A stretch of 64,000 nucleotides of DNA. It comes from DATBAX01 sp963762965 (lineage in GTDB: Bacteria > Acidobacteriota > Terriglobia > Terriglobales > Acidobacteriaceae). The position numbers were made by a program, and so were the translations under genes. The notes beneath the pieces are model-generated. The model made no database searches, was not told where the DNA came from, and worked only from the letters and a program-made list of their open reading frames with translations. The stretch is from assembly GCA_963762965.1 (NCBI GenBank), contig CAVXME010000006.1:163955-227954 (forward strand). The letters run 5' to 3'. This document shows, in pieces, positions 35,500-44,735 of this stretch (its first letter is position 1; every line of letters starts with the position of its first letter).

Positions 35500-35916
35500 G
35501 GCTAGATTAACCTGTAGTTTCAACAGCTTAAAAGGTTTGGGTGGGCTGCCCAAGTATTTGATAGATCGCGAGAGAGATATTTACCTTGGGTGGAGTTCTT
35601 GGGCATGGCTGAATGCCGATCACTTCTTGCGCTTTCCGCGTGCGGAAGGTTCCTCCGCAGGCTTCTAGAGCCACAAGGCAGCGGCAACCAGATGGATGTC
35701 CGGATTGTTGTTGCGCGATGTTGTTTACCGCAAATTGAGACTTTTTCAACGGGTATACGGGACTTGGCCGGAGAACTGAGGGCCTCCACAAGGAAGGCCC
35801 CCAGATGAATACGGCAACTAGAAGTGAGATCCCAACCACGAAATCCGGCCTGCGGGGTTGTCCGTTGCTCCCTCGGCGACGATCGTGCCTTCGGGATGCG
35901 GATCGGTTGCTGCCGC

Positions 35917-36160
35917 TCATTTTCGTGGGGATACCAAGCTTGCGTATTCGAAAATAGAGGGTCGAACGCTTCATGCCTAACCTCGCGGCCGCGCCGTCGG
36001 GTCCTCCGATTGCTCCACGCGTCTGTTCCAGAGTCTTGATAATGTGCTCGCGATCCGCGTCCTCCAGCGTAATTGCCGGATCTTTCGGCTTAACTTGGGG
36101 GCCACGGACCAAGCTTTCCACCGGAACTTGCAGCGTCCGCCTAGTCAGAAACGCGTTGCA
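35917..36160 (-). pseudogene. Remnant of a sigma-54 (NtrC-type) regulator C-terminus
   Basis: The minus strand encodes LQVPVESL and the Fis-type DNA-binding helix region DREHIIKTLEQTRGAIGGPDGAAARLGMKRSTLYFRIRKLGI, which is the C-terminal end of sigma-54-dependent activators. The AAA+ domain that should precede it is missing, and the frame runs on past the normal end with unrelated sequence. It is therefore a fragment, consistent with decay at the island border. Confidence 0.75.
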
Positions 36161-36297
36161 AAGCTCGTCCTGATCGCTGCCGTTCCGCCGGTGATGGTAA
36201 AGACTGAAAAGAATCCCGGAGGGCTGCCGCTTTCCGTTTTCCATGGTCTTAGGGCCGGAGTCGTCAGGTTATGTTCGCTGCCCGCATTCCCTCGTGC

Positions 36298-37014
36298 CTA
36301 CTTTTTCTGGTTCATTGCGGGCAAAAGCGTCCGTGCATCCATCAAATGTTCCAGCATCGCATTCCGTGCCTGCTCGGTACTCCTCGCGTGAATAGCGGCA
36401 TAAATTCGCTTGTGAAAAGCTAACGGCCTCTCGACAGACACTCGGCCAGACAGCTGAGCCATACTGGTTTGAACTGTGCGATGTATAACTGCAAACAATA
36501 AATGACAGACTCGATTGCCACTCGCACGAAAAATGCACTCGTGAAATGCGATGTCCGCTTCCAATCGCGCCCGATTCGTACGACTCCTTTCCATTGCCAT
36601 TATGGCGTGCCTCAAACCCACGAGATCTTCCGTCGTCGCCCTCTCCGCTGCCCGTGCTGCAAGCTCCGGCTCGACAATAATGCGGGTCTCAAAGAGTTCA
36701 TGGTGTGACAAATCGTCCAATAGAACCAGAAAGTCCATCGGTTCTTTCAGGATGGATTCGGCGCTGGCGCTCAGATATGTACCGTCACCCACTCGTTGTG
36801 TGAGCACGCCCATAATTTCAAGTACCTTCAGAGCCTGCCTGAGAGAAGCCCGGTTCACACCGAATTCTTTCGCCAACACCCGCTCCGGCGGAAATTTTCC
36901 GCCAGGAAGAATCTGGCCGGTCGAAATGAGCTTCTTGATGTTGGAAATCAACTTCGCCGTGATGCGCTTGTCCATAGGTAGCTTGGGACGATCTGCCCAC
37001 TTTGAACTAGCCAT
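36298..37014 (-). CDS. GntR/FadR-family transcriptional regulator
   Basis: A regulator of 238 residues. The winged-helix domain is ILPGGKFPPERVLAKEFGVNRASLRQALKVLEIMGVLTQRVGDGTYLS. The FCD effector domain has helices with the metal/ligand residues in LFETRIIVEPELAARAAERAT, DIAFHECIFRASGN and FHKRIYAAIHARSTEQARNAMLEHL. FCD regulators sense organic or sugar acids. The start at 37014 (MASSKWADRPKL) has no clear ribosome binding site; 36975 is an alternative. Candidate target sites TTGGCTGAACCA lie 207 bases upstream and before the TonB receptor gene, suggesting control of the glycan genes. Confidence 0.85.
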   Translation of the reverse strand: MASSKWADRPKLPMDKRITAKLISNIKKLISTGQILPGGKFPPERVLAKEFGVNRASLRQALKVLEIMGVLTQRVGDGTYLSASAESILKEPMDFLVLLDDLSHHELFETRIIVEPELAARAAERATTEDLVGLRHAIMAMERSRTNRARLEADIAFHECIFRASGNRVCHLLFAVIHRTVQTSMAQLSGRVSVERPLAFHKRIYAAIHARSTEQARNAMLEHLMDARTLLPAMNQKK

Positions 37015-37220
37015 AATTCGCCAATTATAGGTTGAACCTCTCTTATTCTCCCAGTTTAAAGCAGCGGCATAATTGCCCAGTTGCATTAACCTCACATTGG
37101 TACAGCATCTACTACCTCTTGCGTCAGTGGCTCCGGAAGTTTTTATATTATCCCACTATTGCTGATAGTTGTCGGACTTGACTATGCCCATCGTCTCCTA
37201 TAAGCCCGGCTCCATTTGCT

Positions 37221-37232
37221 TTGGCTGAACCA
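37221..37232 (+). promoter_or_regulatory. Candidate GntR-type operator, copy 1
   Basis: TTGGCTGAACCA upstream of the GntR gene. An identical 12-mer stands before the TonB receptor gene (37901) and a 10/12 match before the LamG gene (44682). It contains the partial palindrome TGG-N5-CCA seen in FadR-family sites. Confidence 0.45.
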
Positions 37233-37268
37233 CTTATGGGTTCGCCATTGGCTAGAGAAAGCGACTTC

Positions 37269-37391
37269 ATGAAGCAGATTCAGCTAAAAGCGCCTGGAGA
37301 ATTCGCAGAACGTCAAATCTCCGCCCATGTCGTCGCCATCGGCGGAGCGCTCGTTCGGATTCGCCGGGTACCAGGATCGGAAACATGCTGA
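37269..37391 (+). pseudogene. Fragment of a zinc-type alcohol dehydrogenase N-terminus
   Basis: The frame starts MKQIQLKAPGEFAERQI and continues IGGALVRIRRV, which fits the first strands of medium-chain alcohol dehydrogenases (usually followed by GICGTD). It then loses the family sequence and stops. The rest of the gene is not found. Small deletions and a frame change are likely. Confidence 0.5.
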
Positions 37392-37589
37392 ATGGTCCCT
37401 TCATGAAGGCTACTTGTCGGTTCTGGAACTAAAAAAGAAGGGCGCCTCGGCGGCGGAGGTTTCGGCATTTATCCCATGGATCTGTGGAATCGCATCTTCT
37501 CTTCCCTCGATCCGGCTCCGCACTGGTTCCCAATCATTACTGTCTCAATGACACACGGGTTTGGAACTCGTTCCCCTCTCTAAAGCGGC

Positions 37590-37817
37590 CTGTTGACGGA
37601 CCGTAGCGTGCCCAAATGGCACCCCGCCGATGCGCACGGCAGGCTTGTATTCCAGTCTGCCGCTCAATTCTGCCACCGGCAAGGAACATCGATTGCCCAG
37701 CTTGCGCTCCAGTTTGCGACTCAGAACCTGGAAGTAGCCACCACGCTCTTCAGCGCAGCCACTCCCGAGCTAGTCCGTTTGAAACGCGGAGTGGCACGAA
37801 CAACCCTACAACGCTGA
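37590..37817 (+). pseudogene. Fragment of an aldo/keto reductase C-terminus
   Basis: The frame encodes WHPADAHGRLV, then AAQFCHRQGTSIAQLALQFATQNLEVATTLFSAATPELV, typical of the last helices and the cofactor loop of aldo/keto reductases such as L-fucose dehydrogenase. No barrel N-terminus is intact; the 37330-37550 stretch before it may be its degraded remainder. A fucose-oxidising enzyme would fit the fucosidase cargo of the island, but this is inference. Confidence 0.5.
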
Positions 37818-37900
37818 ACTCCTGACGGAGGTTGGAAAGATTCTGCAACCCGTTAGGACAAGTAGTGGTCTTATTTGAACGGTTGAACATACATTAGACA

Positions 37901-37912
37901 TTGGCTGAACCA
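37901..37912 (+). promoter_or_regulatory. Candidate GntR-type operator, copy 2
   Basis: Second exact TTGGCTGAACCA, 237 bases before the TonB receptor start. A TTGACA hexamer at 38049-38054 with TAGCGT 18 bases on may be the receptor promoter further downstream. Confidence 0.45.
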
Positions 37913-38148
37913 TACAACCAAGCAGCGGACGTTTGAACTTGATCGTCGACGTCGAATTATTTGCCCGTGCTGAGCGGGACTTTAGTCAGATTCCATAGCG
38001 TATTCGGAGATCTTTTTACTATTCCCATGCATAATTGGGCGAAACAGCTTGACAGGCAAAATGGGATGGTGCTAGCGTTTGCCAACGTAATTGGTTGGAT
38101 CAATTGTATTTCTTTACTGTCTGAATGTTTTTACATGGGAGCGGGCCA

Positions 38149-41100
38149 ATGATTTTTCGGAAAAGCGCAACGTTTAGAATTCTGCTTTCGGCAGCGTTTG
38201 GTTTGGCAATTTGCATTGGTGTTTCCGGCACGGCCACAGCGCAAGCTGGCAGCGCGGCCGCCGCTCTCAACGGAACGGTGCGAGATGCATCGGGTGCAGT
38301 GGTGCCAAATGCAACGATCACGCTTCTTAATACCGACACCAACTTCAAACAAGTGACCCAGAGCAATTCGACCGGAAATTACACTCTGGTCAATATTGTC
38401 CCCGGAGCCTACGTTGCTTCAGTGACTAAAGATGGGTTTGCAACCGAGAAATCGCCCGACTTTGTTCTCTCGGTGAATCAGACAGCTACTATTAACTTTG
38501 ATCTGAAAATCGGTACTACTACGAGCACGGTACAGGTCGCTGCAGAAGGAGTAGACATTGAGACCTCCACCTCCGAACTCGGCACTGTGATCGGTACCAC
38601 CGAGGTCAATTCTCTTCCCTTGAATGGACGCAATTTCACGGAACTTCTGCTGCTAGGCCCTGGCGTGAGCCCGGCCAACGCTTCCGGGAACAGCGGCGGC
38701 GGCGGAATCGGCAATTACATCGGAAACGTGGTTTTTCCCGCTGTGAACGGCCAGAATAACCGCAGCAACATGTTCCTGCTGGATGGTATCAACAATTACG
38801 GCTCGATTCGTGATACCTATGCCGTGCAACCGACGCTTGATGATATCCAGGAATTCAAACTTCAGTCGCATAACGACGAAGCCCAATTCGGCCAGGTACT
38901 GGGCGGAATCGTTAACGTAGTCACGAAATCGGGAACGAACCAAATCCATGGAGATCTCTGGGAATTCATACGCAATGATGTCTTTGACGCAGCCAACTAC
39001 TTTAATCCTGACAAAATTCCACTCAAACAGAACCAATTTGGCGGCGCAGTTGGCGGACCAGTGCTTTTGCCGCATTACAACGGCCGCAATAAGACGTTCT
39101 TCTATTTCTCATACGAAGGTTTCCGCAACCACACAGCGGCGAACAATCTGTTTCTCACCCCAACGCCGGATCAACTAGATGGCAACTTCAGCAATCTCAC
39201 TGCTCAGGGCACTCAGCTGTTTAATCCTTACAGTTCGGTTCCCGACGTAAACAGCGCGACCGGATTTGATCGCCAACCGTTTATGTGCGATGGAACTGGC
39301 GCTGCCCTTCCAGTAAATGCAAGCGGCGTTCAAGCCGCCGGTACGCCCTGCAACATGATTCCGACAAGTCTACTCAACACAACAATGGTTCTTTACGCCA
39401 AGACGTTATTCCCTGCGCCAATCAACACTGGCGATCCGAACTTTAACGGTAGAGATACCACCTCTTCAATTATCCGTCAGGATCAGATCTCGATCCGAGG
39501 CGATCAACAAATTGGTGAGAATGATCGTATCTTTGCCCGGTATACCGCCGCATGGCAACCGGACACAGTCTCCGGCGGCTATCCGGGATTGATCGATGAC
39601 ACGCAAAGCAACAATTACAATGTCGCCGTAAACTGGACCCACACTTTTGGCCCAAGTTCCGTTTTGCAACTAACTTTTGGCCATGTCTCCGCCCAGTTCA
39701 ATTCGATTCCGACTTTTACCAATGTCCCATCTGATTATTTGCAAAACTCAGGCTTTGCTCCCGCCTTCTATACCCACCTCAATTTTGGCGCTCTAATTCC
39801 ATCCGCTTTTACCAGCGGGTACGTGAGCGGCGGCGACTACGATGGCAAGTTGCACTACTCCAACATTTGGGAATACCGGGCGGATTATTCGAAGACGCGT
39901 GGAAGACATAGCTTCCGCTTGGGCGCAAGCCTGGCCACCGACGGTTGGGAGCAGCCCTTCTTCGGCTCGGAAAATGATTTTGACGCTCCTCAAACGGCAG
40001 ACGGAAACGGTAATGGTGGCGATGGTCTCGCTTCCATGATGCTGGGAGTTCCAACCTACGCCGAGGTCGACAACGTTTACTCCCTCTTACATGGAGGCCG
40101 GGTGGTGGGAGGTTATTTCCAGGATCAGTGGAGAGTCAACGACAAACTCACTATCAACTGGGGCCTCCGCTATGACGTCACGGTAAATCCACGACAGGGT
40201 AAGCGGTCAAATGGAAGCGACATTACCGGTAACTTCGACTTTAGCAACGGCACCTACATCATTCAAAATCCGGCACCCGCCTGCTCACCCTCACAAGGAG
40301 CGCCTTGCATTCCCGGAGGGACTCTGCCTGCCCATGTCGTCATTGCGAAAAACGGAAAGATTAATCATGACAACTACGATAACTTCCAGCCACGCATCGG
40401 ATTCGCCTACCGTATCACCAACGATACCGTGATGCGCGGCGGCTACGGCAGGTTCTTCGACAATTGGGCTGGCATGACTGAAAACCAATCGAATTACACT
40501 CAAGCTTGGCCAAACGTTGCATTCGTAGCTGCTCCCGACAATCTGAACCTGGGATTGCCGACCGGATTCGCTAACGATCCGCTCAACCTTGGGGCCGGGC
40601 CCATCGAGCCCGCGTCCTCACCTTTTTCGCCTTTGAACGTAAACTCTTACACCGATCCCAATCTCAAAGCCGGATATTCTGATCAATACAATTTCGGGTT
40701 CCAAAGAGAACTAGCTCCCGGCGCCACGGCCACGATCAATTATGTGGGTTCACGCAATGCGCGAATTGCCACCAACATCACAGCTAACGCGGCGCCAACC
40801 CCGGGGCCGGGCGATCCCCAACTTCGGGCTCCATTCCCTTATATCCTGCCAATGAGTTACACCAAGAGCATTGGCACCAGCGATTACAACGGTCTCCAGG
40901 TTTCCTCACAGATCAAGTCTCATTCCGGTGTCGCTGCAACCTTGGCTTATACCTGGTCCAAAACGATGGTCACAGGTTGTGACGGACTGTTCTCCGACTG
41001 CGACATCCAGGACCCGTACGACTTGGCCTTTGACCGGGGACCAGCCGCGCACGATCTGACCCATATTTTCTCCGCCAGCTTCGTAATCCCACTACCTTTC

Positions 41101-41592
41101 GGCGCGGGAAAACGCTTCAGCAGCTCAAGCGGACTGGTGAATCACATCATTGGCAACTGGCAGCTGAACGGAATCTTAACCTTGGATAGCGGCCCCCGTT
41201 ATGATGTGCAGACCGATCCTTCGATTCCAAATACCAATAACTTATACGGAACCGAACGTGCCAATCTGGTGGGAGATCCGTATGCTGGCGGGAGTAAGAC
41301 CGCGCCTTTGAACGTCGCGGCGTTTGCAAATCCTGATCCGTTTACGTTTGGGGACATGGGCCGTAACAGCTTGCGAGCCGACTGGAATAGAAATCTGGAC
41401 CTGTCATTTTTCCGGGCGTTTTCAATTAACGAGAGCAAGAAGTTTGAGTTTCGGGCCGAGGCCTTCAACGTAACCAACACCCCAGTATTCGCGATTCCCG
41501 ATTCTAATTTTGAAGACCCGAATTTCGGTATCGTGTCGTCCACGGCAAACGTCGAACGCCAACTTCAATTGGGGCTAAAGTTTTATTTCTAA
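38149..41592 (+). CDS. TonB-dependent receptor of the Oar/Cna type
   Basis: An outer-membrane protein of 1147 residues. Signal peptide ILLSAAFGLAICIGVSGTATAQA; a carboxypeptidase-regulatory-like domain (LNGTVRDASGAVVPNATITLLNTDTN); a plug region (SLPLNGRNFTELLLLGPGV, MFLLDGINN, GGIVNVVTKSGTNQIHGDLWEF); and a long beta-barrel ending LQLGLKFYF with the terminal Phe of outer-membrane proteins. Such receptors in Acidobacteriota are thought to import glycan fragments. The ATG at 38149 follows GGGAGCGGG. The downstream rhamnose and fucose genes suggest a deoxysugar oligosaccharide ligand. Confidence 0.9.
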   Translation: MIFRKSATFRILLSAAFGLAICIGVSGTATAQAGSAAAALNGTVRDASGAVVPNATITLLNTDTNFKQVTQSNSTGNYTLVNIVPGAYVASVTKDGFATEKSPDFVLSVNQTATINFDLKIGTTTSTVQVAAEGVDIETSTSELGTVIGTTEVNSLPLNGRNFTELLLLGPGVSPANASGNSGGGGIGNYIGNVVFPAVNGQNNRSNMFLLDGINNYGSIRDTYAVQPTLDDIQEFKLQSHNDEAQFGQVLGGIVNVVTKSGTNQIHGDLWEFIRNDVFDAANYFNPDKIPLKQNQFGGAVGGPVLLPHYNGRNKTFFYFSYEGFRNHTAANNLFLTPTPDQLDGNFSNLTAQGTQLFNPYSSVPDVNSATGFDRQPFMCDGTGAALPVNASGVQAAGTPCNMIPTSLLNTTMVLYAKTLFPAPINTGDPNFNGRDTTSSIIRQDQISIRGDQQIGENDRIFARYTAAWQPDTVSGGYPGLIDDTQSNNYNVAVNWTHTFGPSSVLQLTFGHVSAQFNSIPTFTNVPSDYLQNSGFAPAFYTHLNFGALIPSAFTSGYVSGGDYDGKLHYSNIWEYRADYSKTRGRHSFRLGASLATDGWEQPFFGSENDFDAPQTADGNGNGGDGLASMMLGVPTYAEVDNVYSLLHGGRVVGGYFQDQWRVNDKLTINWGLRYDVTVNPRQGKRSNGSDITGNFDFSNGTYIIQNPAPACSPSQGAPCIPGGTLPAHVVIAKNGKINHDNYDNFQPRIGFAYRITNDTVMRGGYGRFFDNWAGMTENQSNYTQAWPNVAFVAAPDNLNLGLPTGFANDPLNLGAGPIEPASSPFSPLNVNSYTDPNLKAGYSDQYNFGFQRELAPGATATINYVGSRNARIATNITANAAPTPGPGDPQLRAPFPYILPMSYTKSIGTSDYNGLQVSSQIKSHSGVAATLAYTWSKTMVTGCDGLFSDCDIQDPYDLAFDRGPAAHDLTHIFSASFVIPLPFGAGKRFSSSSGLVNHIIGNWQLNGILTLDSGPRYDVQTDPSIPNTNNLYGTERANLVGDPYAGGSKTAPLNVAAFANPDPFTFGDMGRNSLRADWNRNLDLSFFRAFSINESKKFEFRAEAFNVTNTPVFAIPDSNFEDPNFGIVSSTANVERQLQLGLKFYF

Positions 41593-41771
41593 GCCCTCCC
41601 CATGCGCTTCGGGATCGTAATGCCGACGGTATCGCGGTCCCAGGCCTGCGAACAAGGTGCAACAGCACGAAATCCGGCTTTATCTGCCCGTCCTTGCGAT
41701 CTTTGCGGCACTTCCCAAACGATCCAGATGGCTGGATCGTGAAATCGATCATCTAATCGCGAAGCAGTGTC

Positions 41772-42185
41772 CTATTGATTGTGATACGCCTCGTCCATTA
41801 TCGCCCACGCCTTTTCGTCGGCCAGTGGAATCTGCATTGGAGCGGTCATTGACAACCACTGCTTGTTACGAGGCTCGGCGTCAAGTTTCGCCATGTCTCC
41901 CGCGTAATCGTTTCCCACGTATTCGTAATAGCCGAACAGGTAATACTTTCCATCGTCGAGTTTATGTATATAGATCGAGAAGTTTTGCATGTGATACTTC
42001 GAAAGCAGATCCCGAACTCCGGGATTGGACGCGGCATGTAGTGCTTTATAAGCGCCGATTTGGTCGGGCTTGATTCCGATGACCATTCCGACTCTGCGGA
42101 CATGTTGGTTGCTGTCTTTTCCGTATAGGACAGCGGCTGTAAGCAATGAGCAGATTCCTAGCGTCAGCAATATTTTATTTTTCAT
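41772..42185 (-). CDS. L-rhamnose mutarotase-like protein with export signal
   Basis: A protein of 137 residues. Residues about 30-137 match the RhaM fold (VRRVGMVIGIKPDQIGAYKALHAA, NFSIYIHKLDDGKYYLFGYYEYVGNDYAGDMAKLDAEPRNKQWLSM, PLADEKAWAIMDEAYHN), which interconverts alpha and beta L-rhamnose. Known RhaM proteins are about 104 residues and cytoplasmic; this one has an added N-terminal signal (ILLTLGICSLLTAAVLYG). GGAGAAAG precedes the ATG. It follows the beta-helix gene by 28 bases and is likely co-transcribed. Confidence 0.85.
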   Translation of the reverse strand: MKNKILLTLGICSLLTAAVLYGKDSNQHVRRVGMVIGIKPDQIGAYKALHAASNPGVRDLLSKYHMQNFSIYIHKLDDGKYYLFGYYEYVGNDYAGDMAKLDAEPRNKQWLSMTAPMQIPLADEKAWAIMDEAYHNQ

Positions 42186-42213
42186 GACTGTTCTTTCTCC
42201 ATGTATCGGTTAT

Positions 42214-44502
42214 TTATGTAGACTGCGGCTCACGCCATCGGCTGGGAAACTTCTCAGTCAAGCCCCACTTCCTCATTTCAAAATTCTGAAATCCGACTTT
42301 TAACGCCGGCGACTCGGGACGCACGCGAAAATCGTTGCTCGCCGGATCGACGAAAAGCGGATCTCCGTACACGGAGTCTTTATCGAAGCCCAGTCCCTGC
42401 CACTCCGCCAGATTGTATTTTTTCGCATTTCTCTTCCCGGCTTCACTTCTCAGCTGATCAACGACGGCTTGAAACTCTCCGCCAATCGTGTAAAAGCAAT
42501 TGTGATTAATCTCTTCGAACCATGGACCATTCGCGGGCGGTGCAATTACTGAGTAGGTCATCTGCGGCCACCACGGCCAACCATCCGGCCATCTTGTGTT
42601 GCCCGGATTCATCACGGTAATGTTATTGAAGTAGCGATCGTGATTTAAGTCATTGCCAACATGAAAACAGGGGGCGCCCTTCGATAGATACCAAATATTG
42701 TTATGGATCTTGCGGTAGGCTCCCTCCCGCAACTTCATGCTGACGCCGCCGATCGAAATGTTGTTATAGATATCGTAATTCGACGCGCCGTCATCGAGAT
42801 CAAGACCCCACCCGGATTTTTCGTTAAAGAAATTATTTCGAATGATCACAACTTCCATGGCGTCTACCAGAACGTCCCACGCGTCCACGCTACGTTCCGT
42901 TGTGTAGGGGCCATGTGATTCCGCCAGGCTCCACGCCCGGTCGCGGCCCCATGAATTGAAGGGGCCGTGATCGCTGGTCTCGCGAACGGTGTCGTGCGTC
43001 TGGTTGTATTCGATGATGTGTCCGCCCCAGGTGCTGTCCCCGATACAGATTCCAGCTCTCGGCATGTTGTAGATCAGGTTGTGGCCAACTGTGATCCGTT
43101 TGGCGCGGGAAATGTAAACGCCGGCGATTTGTTTTCCGAAGAATCCACAATCGTGAATGAGGTTGTTCGTCACTTGGCATTCATAGGGGAAGGCGCGCTG
43201 CGTGCCAGTCGTCTTAGCCAGGTCCCCGACGAAGCACACCGCGCTGTCTCCGGTCTCCGTGAATTTGCAGCCGGTGACGATAAAGTCTCGGTTGTAATTG
43301 TCCACGAAAATGCCGTTGCCACCGACAGCATCGAACCAGCAGTCTTCGATCGAACAGTTTCTGGTTCCCTCCGCGAAAACGGCACCGCCACGATGAATCG
43401 CCCAGTCGCTGAGCGATGGCACCTCATATGAGCTGAGGTAAGTAGAGGTCGTGTGAGCAATACGGAATCCCTCGAGCTTGATGTGCTGAACCGGATTCTC
43501 CTGAGTCCCTTCGAACCGGATTGCGTGCTCATGAATCGGCACTTCCACCAGAGCCGATTGCAGGTCAGTTCCTGGTTCCGGGTAGTAATACAGAATGCCC
43601 TCCTGCGTATCCAGATACCACTCTCCGGGCGAGTCGAGTTCTTCAAATACGTTGTCGATGAAAAACCGGGATCTGTTGTTAAGAACCCCAGGATCATCGC
43701 TCCATTTCGCGCCGATCTGTTGACCACCTTCGCCGAACCAGATCGACTTCGACTCAAAGTCCACTGCCTTGATTCTCCACTGCAGGTTTCCCCAGTAGGC
43801 CGCTTGAAAGATATGAATCTCGGCTTCCGCTGGCTTCGCCCAATGTTTCTTGCTGAACGTCGCAGGGTCAAATCGAATGCCGCGGGCCGCCTGTCCGGAA
43901 AATGTCATGTCTTCGTTCGAACCGGGAATCGGGCTTGGCGCATCCGCCGGAATCGCTCCTGCGGCTTTCAGGTATCCGGATTTGCCTGGCTCCGAAACGT
44001 CATAGTTCGGGTAACGGGCCCGGATCCTACGTTTTCCATTGATGAACAGTTGTGTAAAATCGAGCTTCGCCGGAAGGCGCGTCATCATGATTCCGCCTTT
44101 GTACGATACCCAATTGCAGGCAAGCTGGCGGCCCCCGCTGAGCGTTACATTTTCACCCGCATAAGCAGCGTACGTAATGGTAGCGTCCTTGCCGCCGGAG
44201 TCCTCTGTTCCGAACTTAAGCGGATCTTCCAGATAGTACGTGCCCTCGCGCACCAGAACTTTCAGAGGTGCTGAACCTCGGGATGCGCTCCGCACAGCTT
44301 TTTGCGCTCGTTGAAGAGTTGCGAACGGCGAAGACAAAGTTCCAGGATTGTCGTCGCTGCCGGAGTGTGCGACATAGAACGAGCCCATAGTTCCAGGCTC
44401 ATCGGTCGCGCCGCTGCCGCTGAGGTGTCCCGCAGCCCAGCCCGTGTTGGCAAGCGTAACGGCGGCGGCGCCCGTCAATTTGAGGAATTCGCGTCGTTGC
44501 AT
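42214..44502 (-). CDS. Tat-exported right-handed parallel beta-helix protein (GH141-like)
   Basis: A protein of 762 residues with a twin-arginine signal (RREFLKLTGAA). After FYVAHSGSDDNPGTLSSPFATLQRAQKAVR comes a beta-sandwich portion and then beta-helix coils (IEDCWFDAVGGNGIFVDNYN, VTGCKFTETGDSAVCFVG, VTNNLIHDCGFFGKQIAGVYI, ITVGHNLIYNMPRAGICIGD, IYNNISIGGVSMKLREGAYRKIHNNIWYL). Length and layout resemble GH141 enzymes (fucosidase/xylanase activities); that family name is an inference. Polysaccharide lyase-like relatives are possible. It is in one transcription unit with the mutarotase and divergent from the LamG gene. Confidence 0.78.
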   Translation of the reverse strand: MQRREFLKLTGAAAVTLANTGWAAGHLSGSGATDEPGTMGSFYVAHSGSDDNPGTLSSPFATLQRAQKAVRSASRGSAPLKVLVREGTYYLEDPLKFGTEDSGGKDATITYAAYAGENVTLSGGRQLACNWVSYKGGIMMTRLPAKLDFTQLFINGKRRIRARYPNYDVSEPGKSGYLKAAGAIPADAPSPIPGSNEDMTFSGQAARGIRFDPATFSKKHWAKPAEAEIHIFQAAYWGNLQWRIKAVDFESKSIWFGEGGQQIGAKWSDDPGVLNNRSRFFIDNVFEELDSPGEWYLDTQEGILYYYPEPGTDLQSALVEVPIHEHAIRFEGTQENPVQHIKLEGFRIAHTTSTYLSSYEVPSLSDWAIHRGGAVFAEGTRNCSIEDCWFDAVGGNGIFVDNYNRDFIVTGCKFTETGDSAVCFVGDLAKTTGTQRAFPYECQVTNNLIHDCGFFGKQIAGVYISRAKRITVGHNLIYNMPRAGICIGDSTWGGHIIEYNQTHDTVRETSDHGPFNSWGRDRAWSLAESHGPYTTERSVDAWDVLVDAMEVVIIRNNFFNEKSGWGLDLDDGASNYDIYNNISIGGVSMKLREGAYRKIHNNIWYLSKGAPCFHVGNDLNHDRYFNNITVMNPGNTRWPDGWPWWPQMTYSVIAPPANGPWFEEINHNCFYTIGGEFQAVVDQLRSEAGKRNAKKYNLAEWQGLGFDKDSVYGDPLFVDPASNDFRVRPESPALKVGFQNFEMRKWGLTEKFPSRWREPQST

Positions 44503-44643
44503 GAGTCACCGAAAGGATCGACCAAATCCTACACCACTATGCTCTTAAGTCAAGACGGTTTGACGAAGAATGTAATCGCTGCAAAGCGCAGATAGACTGA
44601 TAAGTCCATGAATTACGGCATCCGCGATGGATCCAATTGTTCG

Positions 44644-44693
44644 TTGACAAGGCTCTGTATGGTAAGTAAACTCACCTGCGATTGGCTCATCCA
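44644..44693 (+). promoter_or_regulatory. Promoter of the LamG-fucosidase operon with operator-like site
   Basis: TTGACA at 44644-44649, a 17-base spacer, then TAAACT at 44667-44672. TTGGCTCATCCA at 44682-44693 matches the two TTGGCTGAACCA sites at 10 of 12 positions and would overlie or closely follow the transcription start, a usual place for a repressor. The divergent beta-helix gene begins 142 bases to the left. Confidence 0.5.
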
Positions 44694-44735
44694 TTACACT
44701 CGATGTGTAAAATGATGAGCCTCGCGAGAGGCCCA

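Noticed and set aside
35528..36244. 238-codon frame as a complete regulator gene
   Set aside because: Only the middle third has the Fis-type helix region. The rest is unrelated sequence, so I list a fragment instead.
37961..38152. Small frame upstream of the TonB receptor gene
   Set aside because: It overlaps the promoter region and receptor start and has no recognisable protein features.
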